Shown: positions 10,910 to 22,900 of the stretch, one piece after another | How positions within the stretch are numbered: position 1 is the first letter of the stretch | How the letters are laid out: each line of letters opens with the position of its first letter | DNA from: Mactromeris polynyma | Lineage: Eukaryota; Mollusca; Bivalvia; Venerida; Mactridae | DNA length: 64,000 bases | Direction of reading: 5' to 3' | Assembly: GCA_032209605.1 (NCBI GenBank) | Contig: JASFXZ010000004.1 | Span: forward strand, 37,668,401-37,732,400 | Program-made: the position numbers and the translations under genes | The notes under the pieces: model-generated | Databases searched by the model: none | The model's input: the letters and a program-made list of their open reading frames with translations, nothing else | Told to the model about the DNA's origin: nothing

Positions 10910-13900
10910 CTAAAGACACAAAGATATTTGACATTAGAGATGTAGCCACCATTAATAAACACAAGATATAATAATCAATCTGAAGCTAGATAATAAACAT
11001 GATGTTCAGCGGCGTAGCCATACACTTAAAATTGTGCATTTCTAACCATGGGGAGTACTTTGAGGGTATGAAATGAAAAACTACACATTTAGATCAATTT
11101 TTAAGGTTACAAACCACTACATGTATACACAATACATTTTGAACATCCCTTGTACGATAATATTCTGAAAAACTAGCATCAAGTGTTAGTCTGAACAATT
11201 TTCTTTACAAATTACCAAATAAGTATTCAACTAGTTTCTTCAGAAATCCATGGACATTAGTATGGTCCATCAGAAAACCATGGACATTAGTATGGTCCAT
11301 CAGAAAACTGTGGACATTAGTATGGTCCATCAGAAAACCATGGACATTTGTATGGTCCATCAGAAAACCGTGGACATTAGTATGGTCCATCAGAAATCCA
11401 TGGACATTATTATGGTCCATCAGAAAACCATGGACATTAGTATGGTCCATCAGAAAACCATGGAAATAATATGATCCTTTAGAAAACCATGCACAGCAAA
11501 ATGGTATTTTTTCAGAAACCATGGACAATAATAATGGTCCTTCAGAAAACAATTGACAATAATATGGTCCTTCAGAAAACCATTGACAATAATATGGTCC
11601 TTAAGAAAATAATGGACAATTATATGGTCCTTCAAAAAACCATGGATAATAATGTGGTCCATCAAAAACGATGGACAATAATACAGTTAATCAGAAAACC
11701 ATGGACAATCATATGGTCCTTCAGAAAACCATGGACAATAATATGGGCAAGTAAGTTATTTTGATCAGTATACATGTATCTACAAACTAAATTAATCCTT
11801 GTTTGGTGCAGATAAATTGACAGTTAAAGATGAAAATTCCAGAGAAGAAATACGGATACTTACATGATCAAATTTGTATGGTCCTATACACTGGTTCTCT
11901 GTGAGTGGGTTAAACTTGGAACCTGACCGAGGGCTTGTGTCCATCTTGAATACATCATGTCCAGTATCAGGGTTGACCAGTGGTAGAGCATGTTCTATAC
12001 CTAGTTGACCATTCAACCAGTGACTATTGTTATGTAGCAACCAGTATAACTGTTGAACGTCGTGTAATCCTATAGAATAATGCATATATAGACCAACCCT
12101 TCGTTCAGTAAAGGTGTTTGCAATTTTGTTTCCTGTGTGCAGTGAATGCGATACGGTGGGTCAGGGATACAAAACAAAACAGTTTGGTAAAGTGACCAAC
12201 TGTAAGCTGCAACTGAACGCAGGGCAGAATATTGCTTAAACTATGTTTGTAATTGTATGAACAGATAAGGCCATCAGTCAAGCACTTGTGTTATGCAATC
12301 AAGTCATGCCAACACATTGATATTTTATATTTAGGGAGCAGTCAAGTTTCAATATTCCGTGCTGTATTATGAAGTTAGCATCTCATCTTCATTGCCCTTA
12401 TAATTTATGTTGTCTCAATAATTACTGAACAAGCCTTATATGTTCATTGACAATTTGACATACTATAATACACCGCGTACGCACACACCCACGCACACAC
12501 ACACTCACAACTGATACTCTGATGTCATCTTTAATGTAATGCTCACTCGAACATTGCAAATTTATGGAAATGACTCTGTTAAGGTAGCAAAATATTAATT
12601 AGACGTTACCAAAAAACTTTACATGCCTGTACAAGATGTGTGAAACATACAACACATCATGGTGTAGAAAGCCTAAATCCTGACCCAAAGGTCACAAGTT
12701 CAAATCCACCCTGAACCATAAATTTTACAATCCTTGCTTTAGGTCTGAATACTGGTTAGAGACCCGAAAAAGCAGTCAGGAAAAGTGATAAATAGAAGTT
12801 GTTCACAATAAATGTTAAAAAAAAGAAAGTTTAAACTAAGGTCCATTCTGGGAAAAATCTCCCTGGAGGGTAGATACAACAGTTGAAAATAAGGGGAATT
12901 CCATCCAAATTTAAATTGGATGTTGACACCCCCCCCCCCCCCCCTCAACAAACAGATTTTGACCCCCACCCACAAAAATAAATTTAATTTGTCGTCGTTC
13001 TTACACCACCGCACAGATTTTCGTGGAATCGCACTAAACTAAAGACATGACCAGTTTGGGTTGTTTCCCAAACAGCAGATACACTGAGTGGACACTAAGA
13101 AAACATACCATCAGGTGTCGACAGTATATCACTGGACAGTGAGATATACAACTGATCTGTGAACTCTGTTGTACCATCTGACATCAGACAGTTGTCAGCC
13201 AGATCAAATATTCTGAAACAATGTAGAACATGCAGTGCTTGGTTTCATAAACATCAATCAAATCTATTTGAAAGGATAGTTTCTATTACATGTATAGACA
13301 ATTCCACTGAAAAAGTATAGGCAAGCTTTGTATTAGGCCAGGCATTTTAAATTTTCACCTCAAACTAATTCCTTCACAAATTTTTTTTCCATAAAACTAA
13401 AGCTAAATATCTTATAAATCACCACAAAAAAGTCCGCAAAAATTTCCTTGCACAAAAATTGTCTTTCAAAGTACAAAAATGTTCATTTCAATAAAAGGCC
13501 TCCGGCCAATAATAAATGTTACAAAGCAAATGAAGTTTTACAAAAAGCATCGAGAAGTAAGCAGTCTGATACAGTATACAACAAGACTATCAAATACATT
13601 CTATATTTGTATGTCAACATTAAAAGTAGTGAACATACTCGCTGCCAAGGTAGAAGACCAATATCTGAATTTTATCATTGATCCAATCCTTATTTTCCTT
13701 GCAAAATCTTCCTGCCAGTCTTGGAGTAGAGCTGCCTTTTACTGAAGTATCAATCAATAACTTGGTAATCAATCAAGTTTATCCAAAACGAACATAGAAA
13801 CAAATTTAAGTCAACAAAGGCTTACAAATAGCCTTTACTATAGATGGGTTACGGCGTGCGTTCGGTTAAGGCTAACACTCGCACGAGTAAGAAACTGTGC

Positions 13901-16900
13901 ACGCATTTTGCCAAAAAAGTACGCACCCAATGTGCGCCCACTCGCTCGAGCATCTCCGAGGTAGCTAGCGAAGGGGCGCATACTTTTTGGGAAACAGAGC
14001 GTTCGGTTGCAAAATGCGTGCACAGTTTCTTACTCGTGCGAGTGTAGTTTCTTACTCGTGCGAGTGTTAGCCTTAACCGAACGCACGGCTGGTTACACAA
14101 ATGCTTTCAAACAGACATATTGTCAATGATGTTGAAGTAGTTTTCCTTCAGAAAAACAACATAAATCTTCATGTCTTACATTAAGTATTCAATAACTTAT
14201 CTTAAATAAACAATTACCATTTAACCTAATCAAACTTGAATAACCTTTTTTCTGTCATAACTTAAGCTAACATCCTACAGTTACTAACATATAAATATAT
14301 ATAAAGTAAAACCTCACTTAAAGACCACCTCAAAATTAAGAACTCAATTTTCAAGTCCATTTCACTGTTTTGCTCTTCATTCAACCTCGATATTAATACA
14401 ACCTCAATAAGAAGACCAAACTTCAAGGGTCCTAAGGGTGGTCTTATTATTGAGATTTTACTGTATATATATATAACTAGTCTTATAGTTTAATATCATA
14501 GCCAATAAACACAGTGGGCATTAAATATCATGACCATCTCATACCATGACTATCATATCAAATACCAGGGCCACCTAATATCATTTACTTCATAATTATC
14601 ATGATAAATAGCATTAAATTATCAATATCCTTTAACTGCAGCATGACAGGAAATCACGGAATTTTGTAATGTAACAAGATTTAGTGTTACCACCATATCT
14701 TACCTTTCCCAGACACCAAAACATGATAAATACATTCAGACAGCAATTTAAATTCTTCTAACACTGTCTGTGTGAGAGTCACACCGATATCTTCCATAAG
14801 CTCTTCTGAATTCATTAAGTATTCCCTTAGTGCCAAAGCCACCAGCTGAAACAATGGTATGTAGTGATTAACTGTATAGTCTTAATGTACTAAACCCCTT
14901 AAAAATTCAATCCGTAGCTCAGATGGAAAAACCCTCAACTACAAATCTGGCGGTCGAATATTCCCCCCCCCATGAGGCACATGTTCTTCTTGACAATTTG
15001 ACTGAATATTTTATTTTATGAGCCATGTGTCTCCACCTTTGATTCATTGAAAGAAGTTGTCATATGCTTGTGGAAGAACAGGTTAGTGGTGGTTGGTAAC
15101 CCAGGAATACTGGTTAGGTCAACTGGTCACCACACCATACATAACCACAATTGAGTTGACTAGATGCTAGTACATGACAAAGTTACAGCCCTGGCACCAC
15201 CACCTATTCTCTTATGTGCATGCATATATACAGCATTCCATAATAATCAAACTCAAAGTGTGACCTTGACTTTTGAGGTAGGGACATAGATATTGCACCA
15301 ACATGATGTTTTTATATTACAAACACATGTGCTAAGTTAATTTAAAATCCGTCAGTACATGACAAAGTTACAGCCTGGACACGAAAAATCAGGATGCAGG
15401 GACGGACAGTGCGATCTTAATATGTCCACCTTCGAAAAAAGGGCCATAACTCCTGAAATGTGCATATGTGCCCAATATGAATTGAATCCATCTGACATTT
15501 CAAGAGTTATTGATTACAGCAAATTTTGGTACAGATGGACATGGACAGTGGTAACACTTGATGCACCTGCTCCTATACCATTCTTTGAATGGCAGAGGCA
15601 TAAAAAAGTGGTAAAACTCCAACATTCCATCAGAATAACTGTTCACCTAGAAACTATTTAGTTACTTCCACTATTTAAGTTAGTGGTTTATGAGCCATAA
15701 AAAACTGCCCCCCAATATAATTGTAAGTATGTGGACATAATTTCTTGAGTGTTGGTGTCATAAAAATGAATTTTGAAGAATATTATATACCTTGGTTCCA
15801 GCACAGTGATGTGGAGTTTTCATTCCTTTTGTTCCACACTGTGTTTCCAAGGTTTTAAATAAAACACATACACTGACTGGTATGACAAACATATCTTCTG
15901 TCATCTGATGTAACACCAGGCGTAAGGCAGAATCCACTGTGTCCCGATCAGCTGAAATACATGTAATACATAATTGTATAAACTTTTATGAATGATAATT
16001 AATGGACCTACTCCACTTGTCTGAGTAGACCTCAACCATTAATGGACCTACACCACTTGTCTGAGTCGCCACTTGTCTGAGTAGACCTCAACCATTAATG
16101 GACCTACGTTACTTGTCTGAGTAGACCTCAACCATTAATGGACATACACCACTTGTCTGAGTCGCCATTTGTCTGAGTAGACCTCAACCATTAATGGACC
16201 TACACCACTTGTCTGAGTAGACCTCAACCATTAATGGACCTACACCACTTGTTTGAGTAGACCTCAACCATTAATGGACCTACACCACTTGTCTGAGTAG
16301 ACCTCAACCATTAATGGACCTACGCCACTTGTCTGAGTAGACCTCAACCATTAATGGACCTACACCACTTGTCTGAGTCGCCACTTGTCTGAGTAGACCT
16401 CAACCATTAATGGACTAAGGCCACTTGTCTGAGTAGACCTCAACCATTAATGGACCTACACCACTTGTCTGAGTCGCCACTTGTCTGAGTAGACCTCAAC
16501 CATTAATGGACCTACGTTACTTGTCTGAGTAGACCTCAACCATTAATGGACCTACACCACATGTCTGAGTAGACCTCAACCATTAATGGACCTACACCAC
16601 TTGTCTGAGTAGACCTCAACCATTAATGGACCTACACCACTTGTCTGAGTCGCCACTTGTCTGAGTAGACCTCAACCATTAATGGACCTACGCCAGTTGT
16701 CTGAGTAGACCTCAACCATTAATGGACCTACACCACTTGTCTGAGTCGCCACTTGTCTGAGTAGACCTCAACCATTAATGGACCTATGTTACTTGTCTGA
16801 GTAGACCTCAACCATTAATGGACCTACACCACTTGTCTGAGTAGACCTCAACCATTAATGGACCTACGCCACTTGTCTGAGTAGACCTCAACCATTAATG

Positions 16901-19900
16901 GACCTACGCCACTTGTCTGAGTAGTCCTAGACCATAAATGGACCTACACCACTTGTCTGAGTAGTCCTAAACCATAAATGGACATACACCACTTGTCTGA
17001 GTAGTCCTAGACCATAAATGGACCTACATCACTTGTCTGAGTAGTCCTAAAACATAAATGGACATACACCACTTGTCTGAGTAGTCCTAGACCATAAATG
17101 GACATACACCACTTTTCTGAGCAGTCCTAGACCATAAATGGACCTACACCACTTGTCTGAGCAGTCCTAGACCATAAATGGACCTACACCACTTGTCTGA
17201 GTAGTCCTAGACCATAAATGGACCTACACCACTTGTCTGAGCAGTCCTAGACCATAAATGGACCTACACCACTTGTCTGAGTAGTCCTAGACCATAAATG
17301 GACCTACATCACTTGTCTGAGTAGTCCTAGACCATAAATGGACCTACATCACTTGTCTGAGTAGTCCTAGACCATAAATGGACCTACATCACTTGTCTGA
17401 GTAGTCCTAAAACATAAATGGACATACACCACTTGTCTGAGTAGTCCTAGACCATAAATGGACATACACCACTTTTCTGAGCAGTCCTTGACCATAAATG
17501 GACCTACACCACTTGTCTGAGCAGTCCTAGACCATAAATGGACCTACACCACTTGTCTGAGTAGTCCTAGACCATAAATGGACCTACACCACTTGTCTGA
17601 GCAGTCCTAGACCATAAATGGACCAACACCACTTGTCTGAGCAGTCCTAGACCATAAATGGACCTACACCACTTGTCTGAGTAGTCCTAGACCATAAATG
17701 GACCTACACCAATTGTCTGAGCAGTCCTAGACCATAAATGGACCTACACCACTTGTCTGAGTAGTCCTAGACCATAAATGGACCTACACCACTTGTCTGA
17801 GCAGTCCTAGACCATAAATGGACCTACACCACTTGTCTGAGTAGTCCTAAACCATTAATGGACCTACACCACTTGTCTGAGTAGTACTATAGCATAAATG
17901 GACCTACACCACTTGTCTGAGTAGTACTAGACCATAAATGGACCTACACTACTTGTCCGAGTAGTCCTAAACCATGAATGGACCTACACCACTCATCTGA
18001 AAGGACCTACATCACTTGTCTGAGTAGTCCTAAAGCATGAATGGACCTACACCACTCATCTGAAAGGACCTATATCACTTGTCTGAGTAGTCCTAAACCA
18101 TGAAGGGACCTACATCACTTGTCTGAGTAATCCTTAACCATGTAGGGACCTATATCACTTGTCTGAGTAGTCATAAACCATGAAGGGACCTACATCACTT
18201 GTCTGAGTAGTCCTAAACCATGAATGGACCTACATCACTTGTCTGAGTAGTCCTAAACCATGAAGGGACCTACATCACTTGTCTGAGTAGTCCTAGACCA
18301 TGAATGGACCTACATCACTTGTCTGAGTAGTCCTAAACCATGAATGGACCTCCATCACTTGTCTGAGTAGTCCTAGACCATGAATGGACCTACATCACTT
18401 GTCTGAGTAGTCCTAAACCATGAATGGACCTACATCACTTGTCTGAGTAGTCCTAGACCATGAATGGACCTACATCACTTGTCTGGGTAGTCCTAGACCA
18501 TGAATGGACCTCCATCACTTGTCTGAGTAGTCCTAGACCATGAATGGACCTACATCACTTGTCTGAGTAGTCCTAAACCATGAATGGACCTATATCACTT
18601 GTCTGAGTAGTCCTAGACCATGAAGGGACCTATATCACTTGTCTGGGTAGTCCTAAACCATGAATGGACCTACATCACTTGTCTGAGTAGTCCTAGATCA
18701 TGAAGGGACCTACATCACTTGTCTGAGTAGTCCTAAACCATGAATGGACCTACATCACTTGTCTGAGTAGTCCTATACCATGATTGGACCTACACCACTT
18801 GTCTGAGTAGTCCTAGACCATAAATGGACCTACATCACTTGTCTGAGTAGTCCTAAACCATAAATGGACCTACATCACTTGTCTGAGTAGTCCTAAACCA
18901 TGAAGGGACCTACATGACTTTTCTGAGTAGTCCTAAACCATGAATGGGACCTACATCACTCATCTGAAAGGACCTTAACCATTCATCTAAGGAAATTGAT
19001 GAAGGAAAACATCAACAAATGACGTTTTTAAATTTTATTCCTGGTGTCCAATTAGGGTAGAAAAGCATACTGCATATTGAAGATTAAGTATTGAAATTTG
19101 TACATCATATAGAGCAAGTATGTCATAGGCTTGATATAAACTGACACCAACCTTCCGACTTCCGGTGCGATCTTGGTGTAGCAGACGTTGCTTGCGTTCT
19201 ACATCCACATGGTAACTCTTCTAGAACAGACGACAAGGGTGTGATCTGCTTGCTCTCTGATTGGTTCAATACAAACTCAATGACTGGTTTCAGCACTCTG
19301 TGAAATAAAATGTTAAAATTCAGCAATCTCCAAAACATATTAAAATTACATGGAGAACAAAAGAACAGCATGCAATAGTACCCCACCTGAATGTATAAGC
19401 AGTAGCAGGAAATATGTTTAACCCCAAACCAGGCAGCTTGCAATTTAGTTTAATAGTAAAAAGATACAAAATTTTATTTAAGGTCGGTTGTACATAAAAA
19501 CAAACATTAGGTGTGATTAGCTTTTAACTGACATGAAAAATAAATCAGAAAACAGTATTTATCTATTCTACAATGGTATGATGAAACTGGCAAATTTTTC
19601 AATATATGTATTTGACACAATTATAATGTAAGAAATGAGAAGGTTTGTGTGATCAAATATCCAGTCAAGGTGTAAGAAAAAAAATCAGTTTAAGTATTAC
19701 CTATGCACAAAAGGTTTCAGACATTCAAATATTCCTTCCATCCAAATTGGAATCTACAATAAAAACACAATAAAAAGATGATATTAAACACAGATGTACC
19801 AGAATAATTGAAATCACTTGATATTTATGTAATAGTTTAAAGTCCCAATAGGTCATACAAGACATACCGTACCAGTATTTGCAAGCAACATCTGATGTGT

Positions 19901-22900
19901 TTCAAAGATGAAACAGAAATAACTGATAACTATCAATCAATACCTGTATAATTGTGTCCTTATAGGTTCCTTATATAACTTATAAGTAAAGTGGCCTCTC
20001 TCAAGAGTGACATTTTACAGAGACAGACAGAACGTTTGTTGTAGAGAGGGAGTTGTTGTAGAGGGGGAGTTGTTGTAGAGAGGGAGTTGTTGTAGAGGGG
20101 GAGTTGTTGTAGAGGGGGAGTTGTTGTAGAGAGGGAGTTGTTGTAGAGAGGGAGTTGTTGTAGAGGGGGAGTTGTTGTAGAGGGGGAGTTGTTGTAGAGA
20201 GGGAGTTGTTGTAGGGAGGGAGTTGTTGTAGAGAGGGAGTTGTTGTAGAGGGGGAGTTGTTGTAGAGGGGGAGTTGTTGTAGAGGGGGAGTTGTTGTAGA
20301 GGGGGAGTTGTTGTAGAGAGGGAGTTGTTGTAGAGAGGGAGTTGTTGTAGAGAGGGAGTTGTTGTAGAGAGGGAGTTGTTGTAGGGAGGGAGTTGTTGTA
20401 AAGGGGGAGTTGTTGTAGAGAGGGAGTTGTTGTAGAGGGGGAGTTGTTGTAGAGAGGGAGTTGTTGAAGAGAGGGAGTTGTTATAGAGGGGGAGTTGTTG
20501 TAGAGGGGGAGTTGTTGTAGAGAGGGAGTTGTTGTAGAGGGGGAGTTGTTGTAGAGAGGGAGTTGTTGTAGAGGGGGAGTTGTTGTAGAGAGGGAGTTGT
20601 TGTAGAGAGGGAGTTGTTGTAGAGAGGGAGTTGTTGTAGAGAGGGAGTTGTTGTAGAGAGGGAGTTGTTGTAGGGAGGGAATGGATCTCTAACTGACTGT
20701 TGGATAAAACATTTGCTTTCTCAGATCTGTACATATATTCACACAATATATCATTTGATATTTATGTCATATAAATGTATTGACTGATTAATAGTTCTTC
20801 CCCAGATAATATTATTAAATCAATAAATGTAAATAATGTGACCAAAATCGCAGTTAAAATTGGTTGTTACATATATTTATGTATATCACAATGCATTTCA
20901 TATACCAAATGAATATGGAGCAGTCCGCATCAAACTGGTTTTTAACCGTTCCGCATTCCGCCATCTTGTGTCGACAACTCATCGTTCATGTATTGCATGT
21001 CAGACTTTTAATTATGTCTTTGTTTTGAAAAAATTCACTCAGAATTGGCTGATTTTTTAACCTAGCACTGACTGAAGTTATTGAACAGGACGTTAAAAAC
21101 AAACAATTGTCACAATAAGACCAACAACAGCAGATAACCATGTCACACTAGAGATGTGAATAACCACACATTGTATGCTTCTCAGACATGATATGCCTTC
21201 ACACTTCACTGGTACATGTTTACAACACTTTATGACCAATTCATTCAATCAGTTGCTAAACATCGACCAATACCAGTCAATGAAGGTAGTTTCTAGTGTT
21301 GGTACGCAGTTTCGAGTGCCGTTTGTCATTGTAGGAGTTGTCGTTCAAGGGAGGAAATTTTACATTAAATTGCATGGGAGGAATTTTAAATGTCATTTTA
21401 AGGAGGGAGTCACTCAAGAGAGGTGTCGTACTGGGAGAGAATACTGTACACGTTAATATTTTGCAGTTTAGGAGAACAAAAATCTCCTTATAGGGGCAAA
21501 AATAGTTGAGTGTATAAATCATTAAAATTTCCCTCGACTTAAATGAAATATAAATTAAACTTGGTAACTACTGCGTTCATCTCATTAGTACATTACTATT
21601 TTAAGAACAGCATTTTAGACAATAACTTACTTTCATATCACGTCCTGGTACATGTTTCACATCTAAACACCCCCATTCATCACACCTATAATAACATATA
21701 TGAACATATATTTTTGTCTAAATACAACGCTGTTACAGTTATCATACACAGTGAAACCCAATATGAAGACACCTGTATGTTGTGAAGAAAATACAGTAAA
21801 ACCTGTTATGAAGACCCCTGTATGTTGTGAAGAAAATACAGTAAAACCTGTTATGAAGACCCCTGTATGTTGTGAAGGAAATACAGTAAAACCCAATATG
21901 AAGACCCCTGTATGTTGTGAAGAAAATACAGTAAAACCTGTTATGAAGACCCCTGTATGTTGTGAAGGAAATACAGTAAAACCCAATATGAAGACCCCTG
22001 TATGTTGTGAAGGAAATACAGTAAAACCCGGTATGAAGACCCCTGTATGTTGTGAAGAAAATACAGTAAAACCCGATATGAAGACCCCTGTATGTTGTGA
22101 AGAAAATACAGTAAAACCCAATATGAAGACCCCTGTATGTTGTGAAGAAAATACAGTAAAACCCAATATGAAGACCCCTGTATGATGTGAAGAAAATACA
22201 GTAAAACCCCAATATGAAGACCCCTGTATGATGTGAAGAAAATACAGTAAAACCCAGTATGAAGACCCCTGTATGTTGTGAAGAAAATACAGTAAAACCC
22301 CAATATGAAGACCCCTGTATGTTGTGAAGAAAATACAGTAAAACCCCAATAATAAGACCACCATTGGCACACTTGAAAAAACTGGTCTTAAAATTGAAGT
22401 TGAATAAAGAGCAGAGGAGTCAAAGTACTGTAGGTCCTAGTTGCGAGGTGGTAAGATTATCAGGTTAGCATATGGAAGAAAAATGGAAAAATATTACAAG
22501 AAAATACGGTCTTAATAATGAGATGGAACAAATTTAAATATGAGGTTCAAAGTAAAACACAGATAAAGTTATCATATAGTAATGTTTTGACTGTTAGATT
22601 ACTCGTTTACATGCATGATTTCCAAATACAGCGATGAGAAAAAAGCAGAAAGTTGGCTGACTTCAATTTGTTAGCACCTCAGTACTAACAGTTCAAATCA
22701 AGTCTGGTTGTCGACTTGGGTTTGTGCAAGGAAGCCAGTCCCCTAACTTGTGTAAAGTCATTGAACTTCCGTTGTATGAGGGCCGATCATTAAGTTCTTG
22801 GACACCCTTGATAGAACACTTAAAACAATGTATATTTTTCGAATTAATGTGTTACCTTGTAAAATAAAATATAATAAATCACCATGTTTTTTCTTAATAA

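Noticed and set aside
15996..18975. CRISPR array
   Set aside because: There are no unique spacers between repeats; units are contiguous, and the host is a eukaryote.
20015..20746. 243-residue minus-strand frame rich in repeated 'TTTPSLQQLPLYNN'
   Set aside because: It is the translation of the 17-bp noncoding array (17 residues per three units); no flanking exon structure, and it lies in a KIAA0825 intron.
21631..21662. Shorter exon 16 using the acceptor 'gggtgtttag'
   Set aside because: It would break the frame after exon 15 (phase 2). The acceptor at 21686-21687 restores phase and extends the conserved peptide.
21663..22372. Long frames on both strands across the 45-bp array
   Set aside because: 45 is divisible by three, so stop-free frames arise automatically; the units are MITE-end DNA.
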